From the NCBI GenBank assembly GCA_018449595.1, contig JAAVUU010000003.1, positions 124,001 through 188,000 of the forward strand: DNA of 64,000 nt, written 5' to 3'. The notes beneath the pieces are model-generated. The model was not told the DNA's origin. It did not search any database and saw nothing but the letters and a program-made list of their open reading frames with translations. The DNA comes from Rhizobiales bacterium dw_265. Lineage in GTDB: Bacteria > Pseudomonadota > Alphaproteobacteria > Micropepsales > Micropepsaceae. Position 1 is the first letter of the stretch. Each line of letters begins with the position of its first letter. Of this stretch, positions 53,578-63,321 are shown one piece after another. The position numbers and the translations under genes were made by a program.

Positions 53578-54072
53578 TTTTGCTGCGATGCATCATAACG
53601 CTCTCCTTCACTTTTGTTAATGCGTGGGTGGCCGCGTTAACAAAAAGCAAACGCGTGCCAGCGCGTTTTGCTTTTCCAAATGGCGCGCGCATTTTCGGGA
53701 ACCAAATCCATTTGTGTGCGGACGAGCAGGCCACACATATGTTGCGCGTCGCACTTATATAGTTGCGCGTGCTGTCCCGCACACGGATCAGGACGGGAAT
53801 CTGCGATGCGTAAAATGCCCGAAAACATTGGATTTTATGCACACCGCATTGCAGCAATCCCGGATGACTCGAAAGATATTTTTGCACTGCACAATGACGT
53901 GCGCGGCGTTTTCGGCGTGGCAATAATGTGACGTTCATCTCTTTCCGAGCATGGCGCGGACGTTTCCGGCGAAGTTTCGCTTCATCAGAGATGCGGTGGT
54001 CTGCTATCCAGCGTCCGAAGCCGTCTGTGTACTGTCGGCAGAAGTATAACAACCGTCCAGGGGGACTATCCT
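53578..54072. other. AT-richer region upstream of the TonB-receptor gene
   Basis: About 495 bases without a supported gene. Directly after the TPR stop lie two overlapping hairpins (53611-53675). The remainder shows lower GC than the genes around it and no reading frame with plausible protein features. The receptor's promoter must be here, but I find no clear -35/-10 pair; GGGGGA (54059-54064) is the Shine-Dalgarno. Confidence 0.5.
53611..53675 (+). terminator. Two overlapping stem-loops after the TPR gene
   Basis: Hairpin 1 pairs CTTTTGTTAATGCG (53611-53624) with CGCGTTAACAAAAAG (53633-53647). Hairpin 2 pairs AAAAAGCAAACGCG (53642-53655) with CGCGTTTTGCTTTT (53662-53675), ending in a T-run. 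They share bases 53642-53647, so only one can form at a time. Hairpin 2 reads as an intrinsic terminator. Confidence 0.6.
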
Positions 54073-57000
54073 ATGAACTATGGTTTGACGAAGACACGCG
54101 TGCGTCTTGCGGGCGGCGCCGCCATTCTGGCGCTCAGCGCCGGCGCCGCGATGGCGCAGACGCAGGAAGGCGTCGAGCAGGTCGTCGTGTCCTCGACCCG
54201 CCTCCAGGCGGCCGGTTTCGACGCCCCGACCCCCACCACGGTCGTGAGCGCCGCTGACCTGGAAGCCCAGGCCAAGCCCAGCATCTTCGACGCCATCACC
54301 CAGTTGCCGGCCCTGCAGGGCTCCACCGGCGTCGGCTACAACACCGGCTCGACCACCACCGGCCTGATCGGCCTGTCGGCCCTCGGCCTGCGCGGTCTCA
54401 GCCCGCTGCGTACCCTGGTGCTGATCGACAGCCAGCGCGTCGTCGGCGGCAACTTCAACGGTGTCGTGGACGTTAGCCAGCTTCCGCAGATGCTGATTCA
54501 GCGCGTTGACGTCGTGACCGGCGGCGCTTCGGCCTCCTGGGGTTCGGATGCGGTGTCGGGCGTGGTGAACTTCGTTACCGACAAGAAGTTCGAAGGCTTC
54601 AAGATGAACGCCCAGGCCGGTCTTTCGACCTATGGCGATGCGGGCACCACCTCGTTCCAGGCCGCAGCGGGCACATCCTTCGCCGGCGGCCGCGCGCACT
54701 TCGAAGTGGCGGGCGAATATTCCTACAATGACGGCTTGCTGCCCCGTTACCCGGTGGCGCAGCAGCACACCGCGCTGCCGGAAAATATCGGCGGTCGCAC
54801 CCTCTCGCGCACCTCGGGCGTGGTGGGCTACGGCACGCCCGGCGCCACCCCGCCTGGCCAGCCGCAATATACCTATACGGGCATCACCCAGAGCACGACC
54901 AATGCGGCCTATGGCCTGATCACCTCCGGTCCGCAGGCCTATACGACCTTCGACGCCCAGGGCAAAGCCACGCCCCTGAAGCTGGCGGGCAACTGCTTCG
55001 CCAATGCCGCGGGCGCGTTGCAGGGCGCCATCAACGGCTCCTGCATCGGCACTCCCGCCAATCCGGGCGACCAGAATGACACCCGCGAATTCACCCAGGG
55101 CTTGTATGATCCGCTGACCCGCGGCAACCTGTATGCTCGCCTGTCCTACGACCTGTCGCCGACCACGGAAGTGTTCGCCACCCTGACCTATGGCGTCAGC
55201 CGCACCGAGAACACCCCGGCGCAGGGCAATTCCGACCGCACCGGCATGACGGTGCATTGCGACAACGCCTATCTGATCCAGAGCGGGATTTTCGGCTCGA
55301 CTGTGCCGGGCACCGCCACGGCGAACTGCATGACGAGCAATCCCACCAACAACATCAGCTATGCCAGTCAGGAAGCCAATATTCCGGTTGACCAGGAGAT
55401 GCTCCTGCTGCGCACCCTGCGCCGTTACGTGGTCGGCGGCGATGGCTCCTTCAACCTGTTCGGCAAGGACTGGAATTGGGATTCCTATTTCGAACACGGC
55501 GAAACCGACACCTCGATCAAGATTTACAACATGCCGCTGTCGGGCGGGCCGGTTAATCCGGCGACCGGCAAGGTTGACGGCTCGGTGTCGCGCTTCAACC
55601 TGGCGCAAGATGCGGTGTTCAACTCGGCGGGCCAGATCGTCTGCCGCAACACCCTTGCGCAGCTCAATGGTTGCGTGCCCTTCAATCCCTTTGGCGGCGG
55701 CACTTTGACACCCGGCCAGGTGGCGTATTTCGACAACCAGAACGGTCCGGGCGGCACCACCAGCGGGCCGACCGCGATCCAGACCCAGCGTCAGGAATCC
55801 TTCAGCTTCGCCGTCAACGGCGCGCCGATTGAAGACTGGGCCGGTCCCGTGGCGGTTGCCCTCGGTTATGACTATCGCGAGGAACACTACTCGCAGCGTT
55901 CCGACCCCTATTCGGGCGGAATCACGGCTTCGACCCCCGCCACCGTCAACGAACCCTGCACCGATCCCTTCGTGGACTGCGGTCAGTCTACCTATGGCTC
56001 CCTGGGCGCCTGGAATGCCGGCAACTATCACGACGGTGAAGGCACCTATCATGTGAACGAGGTGTTTGTGGAAGTGGGTGTGCCGCTGTTGAACGACAGC
56101 TTCTGGGGCAAGGCGGACCTCGACATCGCCGGCCGCCATGCGCGTTATTCGACCGCCGGCGACGCCAACACCTGGAAGGTGGGTGCGACCTGGGATACGC
56201 CGGTCCCCGGTATCCGCCTGCGGGCGTTGCAGTCGCGTGATATTCGCGCGCCCAATCTGTCGGAAATCTTCTCGCCGCCGCAGGGCCTCAACGGCAGCAT
56301 CAACAACGACTTCACCGGCCAGCCCGGCCAGAGCGTGCGTCAGATCAATGCGGGCAATCCCGCCCTGAAGCCCGAAAAAGCCCAGACGACCGAAGTCGGT
56401 ATCGTCTGGCAGCCGGATTTCATTCCCGGTTTCCAGGCATCGATCGACTACTACCGCATCGGCGTAAAGGGCGTGGTGTCCTCGCTGACCCCGCAGAATG
56501 TGGAAGACCTGTGCTTCAACGGGTTCTCGAACTACTGTCTGCAGAATGTGATCACCACCGCCAACGGCCAGAATCAGAGCGCTACTAACCCCGGCGGTCC
56601 TGCGGGTCCGGGCTTTGTGGGCAACGCCCCGAACCAGATTCTGTCCGTGACCTCGCAGGCATTCAACGCGGCCAGCCTGCTCACCGACGGTTTCGACCTC
56701 GAGGCCAGCTACCAGTTCGACCTGCAGCAGTATGACGTCCCCGGCAGCTTCGTATTCCGTTCGCTGGTCAACCATGTCAGCAAGTTCATCTCCGACTCGG
56801 GTATTCCCGGCTCGCAGCGGAATGTCGAACTGGCCGGTTGTCTGGGCAGTATCGCCAACGCATCGTGCGGCGGCGGCAACAGCCTGACCTATAACCAGTC
56901 CGGCGGTGACGTCCTTAACTGGAAGCTCCAGGAAACCCAGAGCTACCAGAACGATGTCTGGGGCTTCAACCTGACGGAACGCTGGTATTCGGGCGGTGTG

Positions 57001-57270
57001 ACCACCAACCGCAATGCGCTGGTCTGCGCGCCAGGCACCTGCCCGGCGTCCTCGATCCAGACGCCCACCATCAATTTCAACAAGGTGGATGCGATCCTGT
57101 ATTTCGATGTCGGCGCCAACTGGAATGTCAGCGACAAGACCCAGCTGTACACGAAGATTGATAACGTCGCGAATATCCGTCCGCCGGATACCGGCGCGCA
57201 GAACGTCAACAACACGTTGTATGACGTGATCGGCCGCATGTACCGCGTCGGCGTGCGCTTCTCCAACTAG
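54073..57270 (+). CDS. TonB-dependent outer-membrane receptor
   Basis: A 1065-residue receptor with signal peptide (1-28, LALSAGAAMAQ). The plug follows: EQVVVSSTRLQAAGFDAPTPTTVV (TonB-box-like start), LRTLVLIDSQRVVGG, and RVDVVTGGASASWGSDAVSGVVNFVTD. The barrel has the usual late signatures (RDIRAPNLSEIFSPP, NPALKPEKAQTTEVGIVWQP, and a final aromatic strand RVGVRFSN). Length and NPALKPE motif place it among large Caulobacterales/Sphingomonadales-type receptors for oligosaccharides, peptides or other nutrients. The ligand is unknown. A strong intrinsic terminator follows. It stands between two TPR-glycosyltransferase-like genes. Confidence 0.95.
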   Translation: MNYGLTKTRVRLAGGAAILALSAGAAMAQTQEGVEQVVVSSTRLQAAGFDAPTPTTVVSAADLEAQAKPSIFDAITQLPALQGSTGVGYNTGSTTTGLIGLSALGLRGLSPLRTLVLIDSQRVVGGNFNGVVDVSQLPQMLIQRVDVVTGGASASWGSDAVSGVVNFVTDKKFEGFKMNAQAGLSTYGDAGTTSFQAAAGTSFAGGRAHFEVAGEYSYNDGLLPRYPVAQQHTALPENIGGRTLSRTSGVVGYGTPGATPPGQPQYTYTGITQSTTNAAYGLITSGPQAYTTFDAQGKATPLKLAGNCFANAAGALQGAINGSCIGTPANPGDQNDTREFTQGLYDPLTRGNLYARLSYDLSPTTEVFATLTYGVSRTENTPAQGNSDRTGMTVHCDNAYLIQSGIFGSTVPGTATANCMTSNPTNNISYASQEANIPVDQEMLLLRTLRRYVVGGDGSFNLFGKDWNWDSYFEHGETDTSIKIYNMPLSGGPVNPATGKVDGSVSRFNLAQDAVFNSAGQIVCRNTLAQLNGCVPFNPFGGGTLTPGQVAYFDNQNGPGGTTSGPTAIQTQRQESFSFAVNGAPIEDWAGPVAVALGYDYREEHYSQRSDPYSGGITASTPATVNEPCTDPFVDCGQSTYGSLGAWNAGNYHDGEGTYHVNEVFVEVGVPLLNDSFWGKADLDIAGRHARYSTAGDANTWKVGATWDTPVPGIRLRALQSRDIRAPNLSEIFSPPQGLNGSINNDFTGQPGQSVRQINAGNPALKPEKAQTTEVGIVWQPDFIPGFQASIDYYRIGVKGVVSSLTPQNVEDLCFNGFSNYCLQNVITTANGQNQSATNPGGPAGPGFVGNAPNQILSVTSQAFNAASLLTDGFDLEASYQFDLQQYDVPGSFVFRSLVNHVSKFISDSGIPGSQRNVELAGCLGSIANASCGGGNSLTYNQSGGDVLNWKLQETQSYQNDVWGFNLTERWYSGGVTTNRNALVCAPGTCPASSIQTPTINFNKVDAILYFDVGANWNVSDKTQLYTKIDNVANIRPPDTGAQNVNNTLYDVIGRMYRVGVRFSN

Positions 57271-57295
57271 AGAAGTTCGCGACGGACCAGGAACA

Positions 57296-57327
57296 GGGGC
57301 TCCCGGCAACGGGAGCCCCTTTTCTTT
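57296..57327 (+). terminator. Intrinsic terminator of the TonB-receptor gene
   Basis: GGGGCTCCC (57296-57304), loop GGCAAC, GGGAGCCCC (57311-57319), then TTTTCTTT. A perfect 9-bp GC-rich stem followed by a T-run, 26 bases after the stop codon. Confidence 0.92.
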
Positions 57328-57472
57328 GGTTTCCGCACCTGCGGACCTGAACGGCAGATAAATACCGGCCTCAGGGTCCGTTCATGGCCGCCCTGTCATC
57401 TTCACGCCCAACGACGCCAAACGACGTCCAGACATGCTCCCGCAAAAGAGCGTGCATTGAAGGACAAAGACC

Positions 57473-57736
57473 ATGAAACGCCTGATTGCCGCGGCACTCG
57501 CCCTCACCCTGGTGGGCGCCACTGCTGCTTCCGCCCAGCCCTATCGTCACGGTGGGTATGACCATGGTTGGCATGGCCGTGGCGACCGCGGCGCCCTGAT
57601 CGGCCTGGGTGTTGGCCTGTTCGCTCTGGGCGCCATCGCGGCGGTTTCCGAGCATGACCGTTACTATGACCGTTACGAATACGGCCCGCCCCCGCCGCCT
57701 CCGCCGGCCTATTATGGCCCGCGTTACGGCTACTGA
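57473..57736 (+). CDS. Small exported glycine/tyrosine-rich protein
   Basis: An 87-residue protein: signal peptide (1-22, LALTLVGATAASAQ), then a histidine/glycine-rich stretch (YRHGGYDHGWHGRGDRG), a hydrophobic helix with glycine repeats (ALIGLGVGLFALGAIAAVS) resembling a glycine-zipper, and a proline/tyrosine tail (YEYGPPPPPPPAYYGPRYGY). Glycine-zipper proteins of this type sit in the periplasm or outer membrane; the specific role is unknown. A perfect intrinsic terminator follows directly. Confidence 0.8.
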   Translation: MKRLIAAALALTLVGATAASAQPYRHGGYDHGWHGRGDRGALIGLGVGLFALGAIAAVSEHDRYYDRYEYGPPPPPPPAYYGPRYGY

Positions 57737-57741
57737 ATGCA

Positions 57742-57765
57742 AAAGGGCCCCTGCGGGGGCCCTTT
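57742..57765 (+). terminator. Intrinsic terminator, possibly bidirectional
   Basis: AAAGGGCCCC (57742-57751), loop TGCG, GGGGCCCTTT (57756-57765). The A-run/T-run symmetry lets it end the small exported gene on the plus strand and the DUF6165 gene on the minus strand, whose stop is five bases away. Confidence 0.88.
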
Positions 57766-57769
57766 CTGC

Positions 57770-58153
57770 TCAATAGGGCTTGTAGCTTTTCTCTTCGACC
57801 AACTCGGAAGCCAGCAGAAAATTCAGCTCCCGCTTGAGGGCGCCGCGCGCGTCATTGGTCTTGTAGACCGCGCGCGCCAGTTCGATGAATTCGGCGTCGA
57901 ACACGCCCGCCCGTTCCTTGTCGCGGATACGGTCCTCGATATCCCACAACGCCTGGTTCACCGCTTTCAGCCGCGCCGCGATATCGCGCGCATCACCCTG
58001 CAAGGCGGGCGCGGCGATGCCGTTCAGCAGCGTCAGTTCCTTGGCCGCATTGGCCCGCGCCGCCTCGCCGGTCAGCCGCGCCACCTTGATCTCCAGGATG
58101 GTGATCTTGTCTATTAACTCGCCCCAGGAGGTGGGGACATGGGGCATGGTCAT
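57770..58153 (-). CDS. DUF6165 family protein
   Basis: A 127-residue helical protein beginning MTMPHVPTSWGELIDKITILEIKVARLTG, the signature of the DUF6165 family (WGELIDKITILEIK), followed by DARDIAARLKAVNQALWDIEDRIRDKE. Its start codon overlaps the stop of the TPR-glycosyltransferase-like gene (ATGA), so it is a translationally coupled partner. Family members are found next to TPR-glycosyltransferase genes, hinting at an accessory function in the same modification, but no activity is established. Confidence 0.85.
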   Translation of the reverse strand: MTMPHVPTSWGELIDKITILEIKVARLTGEAARANAAKELTLLNGIAAPALQGDARDIAARLKAVNQALWDIEDRIRDKERAGVFDAEFIELARAVYKTNDARGALKRELNFLLASELVEEKSYKPY

Positions 58154-59712
58154 GACAGTATTTTCCCCAGTTCGGCTTCCATTTCCGCGAACACGCTGGC
58201 CCAGTCGCCCTCGCGCGTCTGCCGGAAGAGGCGCATGCGTGGATACCATGGACTGTCGCCCTGGCCCAGAAACCAGCGCCAGTCCGGCACTTGTTTCAGC
58301 GCCACCCAGACCGGCCGGTCCAGCGCGCCGGCCAGATGGGCCAGCGCCGAGTCCAGGGTGATGACCAGGTCCAGGCTTTGCATCACCGCGGCGCTGTCCA
58401 GGAAAGCCTGGGGCCCGCTGTCGAAATCCGGGCCCGGGACTTCAACACCGGGCAGGGACCGCTCGCTGCCAAATCCCTTTTGCAGGCTGATCAGGCGCAC
58501 GCCGGCGAGGCGCGAAAGCCCGCCAAAATACGCCAGCGGCATGGCGCGGCTGGTGACGCCGCCGCGCGCGCCCTGCCAGGAAATGCCGATCTTGAATCCG
58601 CTTTCGCCGATCAGGCCGCGCCATCGCGCCACCCGTCCGGGCTCGGCGCGCAGATAGGGCAAAGCCGCGGGAATCGCATCCCGTTCCAGACCCAGCGCCA
58701 GGGGCAGGCTCATCAGTGCGATATGATAATCGAATTCCGCCGGGGCCGACCGGAAGCCGATCAGTTCCACCGTGGGCGTTGCGCGTTCCATAAGCCCGCG
58801 CATGCCGTCCTGAACCGACACGATCACGCGCGCCCCACGCGTCTTGAGCGGCGCCAGGAAGCGCCAGAACTGGATGGTGTCGCCCAGGCCCTGCTCGATA
58901 TAGACAAACACGGTCTTGCCGGCGATGTTTTCGCTGCCGGTCCATAACGGCTGAGGATAGTCGCGTGCCTCGACCGGCGCCGCCAGCCGCTTGCGCCATT
59001 CATAAAGCTGAAAGCCTGCCGCGAAATCGCCCTGCATCAGCGCGACAAATCCCTTGTTGCGATGGGCCGGCGCGAAGGCCGGGTCCAGCGCAATGGCGCG
59101 GTCAAAACTCGCCACGGCCTCATCCAGCCTCAGCATGTCGCGCAGCGCATTGCCGCGATTGTAATGGGCCTCGACATAGTCCGGCCGCAGCGCCAGCGCT
59201 CGGTCAAAGCCCGCCAGGGATTCTTCAAACCGGCCCATGGTCCACAGCGTCACGGCGCGATTGTTGATCGCATCGCTGTAATCGGGGACATCGGCCAGCG
59301 CCGCGTCATAGGCGGCGATGGCTTCGTCATAGCGCGCGTCCTGCTGCAAGGCCATGCCGTGCCGATTATAGGTTTCCGCCCGCGCCCGGCGCGCCGCCGC
59401 ATAATCGGGCCGCGCCGTCAGCGCCTTGTCATAACAGGTCAGGGCTTCGGCCAGCCTGCCTGCGCTTTTCAGGATGCGGCCGCGATTGAACCAGGCATCG
59501 GCCGCGCCTGGCTGCAGCGCCAACGCTCGGCTGATCAGGTCCAGCGCTTCGTCATTGTCGCCCTGCCGTGCCCTGAGCGCACCCGGCATGTGCAGCGGGC
59601 CGAAGCTGGACGGCGCGGTCTGCAGCAATCGGCGGCAAAGCCGCTCGGCATCGGCCAGATGCCCGGCCCGATGGGCGGCAACGGCTTGGTCATACAGGGC
59701 CTGCAGGGTCAT
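58150..59712 (-). CDS. TPR protein with C-terminal glycosyltransferase-like domain (paralogue)
   Basis: A 520-residue protein with about six TPRs (residues 1-250) and the same C-terminal domain as the 644-residue protein at 51643: YEWRKRLAAPVEARDYPQPLWTG, VFVYIEQGLGDTIQFWRF, ISWQGARGGVTS, SLQKGFGSERS, VITLDSALAHLAGAL and DWRWFLGQGDSPWYPRMRLFRQ. The two share most C-terminal blocks but differ in TPR number, as expected for substrate selection. It forms an operon with DUF6165. Confidence 0.86.
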   Translation of the reverse strand: MTLQALYDQAVAAHRAGHLADAERLCRRLLQTAPSSFGPLHMPGALRARQGDNDEALDLISRALALQPGAADAWFNRGRILKSAGRLAEALTCYDKALTARPDYAAARRARAETYNRHGMALQQDARYDEAIAAYDAALADVPDYSDAINNRAVTLWTMGRFEESLAGFDRALALRPDYVEAHYNRGNALRDMLRLDEAVASFDRAIALDPAFAPAHRNKGFVALMQGDFAAGFQLYEWRKRLAAPVEARDYPQPLWTGSENIAGKTVFVYIEQGLGDTIQFWRFLAPLKTRGARVIVSVQDGMRGLMERATPTVELIGFRSAPAEFDYHIALMSLPLALGLERDAIPAALPYLRAEPGRVARWRGLIGESGFKIGISWQGARGGVTSRAMPLAYFGGLSRLAGVRLISLQKGFGSERSLPGVEVPGPDFDSGPQAFLDSAAVMQSLDLVITLDSALAHLAGALDRPVWVALKQVPDWRWFLGQGDSPWYPRMRLFRQTREGDWASVFAEMEAELGKILS

Positions 59713-59815
59713 CGCGCCCGTTATAGCCGGGCCAAACCGGGCCGGAACAGGCCCGATCGGCGCAAAAAACCGCGCCCTTGCACCGGCTTTCGCCCCGGCC
59801 TAAACGAGGCGGGCC

Positions 59816-61270
59816 ATGTCCGCAGTCGGCGCTTCCCGTCCCAGTTTCCGCACCATCGCCCTGATCGTGGGCGCGGCCATGTTCATGGAGCAGCTGGATG
59901 CCACGGTGCTGGCCACCGCGCTGCCCAGCATGGCGCGCGAACTGGGCGTCTCCGCGCCCAGCCTGTCCATCGCACTGACCTCCTACCTGATCAGCCTGGC
60001 GGTGTTCATTCCGGTGTCGGGCCTGATCGCCGACCGTTTCGGCGCCCGCACCGTGTTTCGCGGCGCCATCATAACCTTCATCCTGGGCTCGCTTGCGTGT
60101 TCGCTGTCGCCCAATGTCTATTCCCTGGTGGCGGCGCGGTTCTTCCAGGGCGTGGGCGGGGCGCTGATGCTGCCGGTGGGGCGGCTGGTGCTGAACCGCA
60201 GTGTCGAGAAGCGCGATCTGATCCAGGCTTCGACCTGGGTGCTGGTGCCAGCCATTGTCGGCCCGATCCTGGGACCGCCGCTGGGCGGCTTCATCGTCAC
60301 CTATCTGAACTGGCGCTGGATCTTCTACATCAACGTGCCCATCGGCATCCTGGGCGTGGTGCTGGTCAGCCTGTTCATCGCCAATTCGCGCGGCGATGTG
60401 CCGGAGAAGACCGACTATGCCGGCATCTTCCTCTCCAGCCTGTCCCTGGCGCTGCTGCTGTTCGGCTTCGAGCTGACCAGCCATGAGGGCCAGTTCCGCC
60501 TGGCCCTGGTGTTGCTGGCGGTGGGGGCATTGCTGGGCGGCTTCTATATCCATCATGCGCGGCGCACCCGGGACGCCATTCTCGACATTTCGCTGATGAG
60601 GATTCCCACCTATGGGACGTCGGTGATCGCCGGCGCCATCACACGGGTGACTCAGGGCGCACATCCCTATCTCCTGCCCTTGATGATGCAGTTGGGGTTT
60701 GGCCTCAGCGCCGCCCAGTCGGGCCTGATGACCCTGGCGACGGCGCTGGGCGCCATCGCCGGAAAGCCGGTCACCCCGGTGCTGTTCCGTCGCTATGGTT
60801 TTCGCAATGCCCTGGCGGTGAACGGCATTTTCGCCAGTGTGGGCTATGCGGTGTGCGGGCTGTTCCGCCCCGGCTGGCCGCTGCCGGTGATGTTCCTGAT
60901 CATGGCGGCGAGCGGCTTCTTCATGTCGCTGCAGTTCGCCGGTTATAACACCGTCGCCTATGACGAGATTCCGCAGGAACGGATGGGCTCGGCCACCAGC
61001 TTCTACACCACCTTCCAGCAATTGATGCTGTCCATCGGCATCTGCGCCGGGGCGGCGGCGCTGCAGGGCGCCATGGTGCTGCGCCGGGATGCCGTGCCGC
61101 AATTCCCCGATTTCACTATCGCCTTCTGGATCGTGGCGGCGATTTCGCTGACCGCCACCATCTGGAACCGGCGTTTCGCCCCGGATGCGGGCCACGAGAT
61201 CAGCGGCCACACGCCGCGCAGCTGGCCGGCGCGCCAGGTGATCAAGGAACCGCGCGGACTGGGATCATGA
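59816..61270 (+). CDS. MFS multidrug efflux transporter, DHA2 type
   Basis: A 484-residue transporter, about 14 helices. [13 protein letters not shown] in helix 1, motif [28 protein letters not shown] in helix 4 and [10 protein letters not shown] in helix 5 are the DHA2 marks. It resembles the protein at 8094-9587 closely ([20 protein letters not shown] versus VLQGCGGAMMVPVGRLTLVR), so the two are paralogues. It exports a small toxic or signalling compound. An aldo/keto reductase gene follows after ten bases, with its Shine-Dalgarno just behind the MFS stop, so the pair is an operon. Confidence 0.9.
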   Translation: MSAVGASRPSFRTIALIVGAAMFMEQLDATVLATALPSMARELGVSAPSLSIALTSYLISLAVFIPVSGLIADRFGARTVFRGAIITFILGSLACSLSPNVYSLVAARFFQGVGGALMLPVGRLVLNRSVEKRDLIQASTWVLVPAIVGPILGPPLGGFIVTYLNWRWIFYINVPIGILGVVLVSLFIANSRGDVPEKTDYAGIFLSSLSLALLLFGFELTSHEGQFRLALVLLAVGALLGGFYIHHARRTRDAILDISLMRIPTYGTSVIAGAITRVTQGAHPYLLPLMMQLGFGLSAAQSGLMTLATALGAIAGKPVTPVLFRRYGFRNALAVNGIFASVGYAVCGLFRPGWPLPVMFLIMAASGFFMSLQFAGYNTVAYDEIPQERMGSATSFYTTFQQLMLSIGICAGAAALQGAMVLRRDAVPQFPDFTIAFWIVAAISLTATIWNRRFAPDAGHEISGHTPRSWPARQVIKEPRGLGS

Positions 61271-61280
61271 GGAGGCTTTT

Positions 61281-62120
61281 ATGCATTCGGACATATTCAG
61301 CATCGGCGGCAAGATCGCCGTCCACCGTCTGGGCTATGGCGCCATGCAGATCACCGGGCGCGGCGTCTGGGGCCCGCCGCGCGACCGGGCCGAGGCGCTG
61401 CGCGTGTTGAAGCGCCTGCCGGAATTGGGGGTGAATTTCATAGACACCGCCGATTCCTATGGACCTGATGTGTCGGAACAGCTGATCCATGAGGCGCTGC
61501 ATCCCTATGACGGACTGCTGATCGCCACCAAGGCGGGTTTCACCCGCGGCGGCCCCGGCCAATGGCATGTGGACTGTCGCCCCGAGCGCCTGATCGCCTG
61601 CGCCCGCGCAAGCTGCCGCCGGCTGGGTGTGGAACAGATCGGCCTGTGGCAGCTGCACCGCATCGATCCGCGGGTGCCGCGGGCCGACCAGTTCGGCGCG
61701 GTGAAGAAGTTGCTGGACGAAGGCGTAATTGCCCAGGCCGGTCTGTCGGAAGTGTCGGTGGCGGACATCCGCGCCGCGTCCAAGGTCTTTGCGGTGGCCA
61801 CGGTGCAGAACAGCTACAACCTGGCCGACCGCCACAGCGACGATGTCGTGGATTATTGCCAGGCCAATGGCATCGGCTTCATTCCTTATTTCCCGCTGGG
61901 CGATGGTGACCTGGCGCGGCCGGGCGGCCCGCTGGACAAGCTGGCTAAGGCCAAAGGCGTCACGGCGGGGCAGGTGGCGCTGGCCTGGCTGCTGAAGCGT
62001 TCGCCGGTGGTGCTGCCGATTCCCGGCACCTCGCAGGTGAAGCACCTGGAAGAGAATGTCGCGGCGGCGGACATTGTCCTCAGCGACGCGGAATTCGCCG
62101 CCCTCAATGGACGCCACTAG
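61281..62120 (+). CDS. Aldo/keto reductase
   Basis: A 279-residue TIM-barrel oxidoreductase. The catalytic tetrad is Asp55, Tyr60 (IDTADSYG), Lys84 (ATKAGF) and His126 (QLHRID); the C-terminal [14 protein letters not shown] binds NADPH. It reduces aldehydes or ketones. GGAGG six bases before the ATG, immediately after the MFS stop, indicates coupling with the exporter; together they may detoxify and expel reactive carbonyls. The last 17 bases overlap the convergent phosphatase gene. Confidence 0.92.
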   Translation: MHSDIFSIGGKIAVHRLGYGAMQITGRGVWGPPRDRAEALRVLKRLPELGVNFIDTADSYGPDVSEQLIHEALHPYDGLLIATKAGFTRGGPGQWHVDCRPERLIACARASCRRLGVEQIGLWQLHRIDPRVPRADQFGAVKKLLDEGVIAQAGLSEVSVADIRAASKVFAVATVQNSYNLADRHSDDVVDYCQANGIGFIPYFPLGDGDLARPGGPLDKLAKAKGVTAGQVALAWLLKRSPVVLPIPGTSQVKHLEENVAAADIVLSDAEFAALNGRH

Positions 62121-63321
62121 GCTCCAGGCATTCCCTGGCCATCGCCGATTCCATCAGGGCGGAAACGCGGGCGAGTGTGCATGCTGCTCCGCATCCCGGC
62201 AAGACGAGATCGCGGCGCGGCAGTTTTGACAGCGTCGCCGCAGTGCGAAGCTGCAACGCGGTCTGGTAGTAGAGCCGGATGCGGACAAAATCGCCGCGCT
62301 TGCCGTCATGCCATTTTTCGAAGGCCAAAGCGGTATCGGGCGCGGTGGAATCCGGTTCACCGGGTAGCGACCAGTCCAGCCCCAGCATCGCCGCGATATT
62401 GGAAAGATTGGTGTCATGGCCGGCCAGCAGGATCAGCCGCGCCCCAGCGGGCACAGCGATGCGCGCGGGCGTGTCCGTCAGCAGCGCCGCGATCTGGCGC
62501 GCTAGCAGGGTGGCGTTGTGTGCCGCCATGATGGGCGTGCGGCGGCCCAGGTCCGACGCCATATTGTGCAGCGGCATGACGGTGGCGAGATCGGCCGCGT
62601 CCATCCGGCCCCAGCCGGGATTCTCTTTGCCTTCGGCATATTCCAGGAAAAGATTTTCGCTGATGGTCGAACCGTCCGCCAGGGTTCCCGACAGTTTGCC
62701 GCCGTCCTTGACGCTGTTGCGGTCGGCCAGCAGGATGCATTTCTTTTCGTCTGTGCAATCGGCGGCGGATTGTCCGGGCGTGAGGATGGCGGCCAGCCTG
62801 CGGCGTGCCGTGTCATAGGCCGGGCGATGGGCCGCGAGCATGGCGTCAAGCCGCGCTGCCACCGCCGCCCGGGCCGCGCCGGGATCGGCGGGGCAGGTAT
62901 CGTCGCCATGGAACAAGGGATCGTTATCGCCGTCGTTATGATTTTGCGTCCATTGCGCCGTGCCGGGGCAGCCCAGGGCCTGGGCCATGATCTCGCCGCT
63001 GCGCCGGGTGCGCTGGTCGGCATTGTCGGCCCAGATGAAGACGCGGCTGCAATCGCCCGCGGGCAGCAGCGCCGCATACCGCCGCCGCAGCGCTTCGCCC
63101 ATGCGCGTCAGCGCCGCTGCGCCATGGTCGGTGAGTTCGCCTGGCGCCACCGGCCAGGACGCCCAGGCGTCCCGCGCATAGGGCGCCAGGTCGGCTGGCG
63201 CTTTGGTGGGCGCGCGCACGCCATGGCGCTGCAGGATGACGACTTTCTCCAGCACCGGCGCCGCCATGGTGGGGGTGGCGAATGCGCCCAGCAACAGCAA
63301 CGCCGCGAGCGGCGCCCTCAA
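62104..63321 (-). CDS. Histidine acid phosphatase, phytase/glucose-1-phosphatase-like
   Basis: A 405-residue exported phosphatase with signal peptide (1-20). The N-terminal active site is QRHGVRAPT with nucleophile His33 (RHGxRxP), the C-terminal proton donor motif GHDTN has His302 and Asp303, as in AppA phytase and Agp glucose-1-phosphatase. Several cysteines (for example 118, 143, 189, 195) may form disulfides in the periplasm. It removes phosphate from phytate or sugar phosphates. The start overlaps by four bases the end of the TonB-receptor gene upstream, so the two are co-translated. Confidence 0.9.
   Translation of the reverse strand: MRAPLAALLLLGAFATPTMAAPVLEKVVILQRHGVRAPTKAPADLAPYARDAWASWPVAPGELTDHGAAALTRMGEALRRRYAALLPAGDCSRVFIWADNADQRTRRSGEIMAQALGCPGTAQWTQNHNDGDNDPLFHGDDTCPADPGAARAAVAARLDAMLAAHRPAYDTARRRLAAILTPGQSAADCTDEKKCILLADRNSVKDGGKLSGTLADGSTISENLFLEYAEGKENPGWGRMDAADLATVMPLHNMASDLGRRTPIMAAHNATLLARQIAALLTDTPARIAVPAGARLILLAGHDTNLSNIAAMLGLDWSLPGEPDSTAPDTALAFEKWHDGKRGDFVRIRLYYQTALQLRTAATLSKLPRRDLVLPGCGAACTLARVSALMESAMARECLEPSGVH

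Noticed and set aside
54004..57309. 1101-codon open frame on the minus strand
   Set aside because: It is exactly antisense to the TonB receptor, has no recognisable domains and reflects high-GC codon bias.
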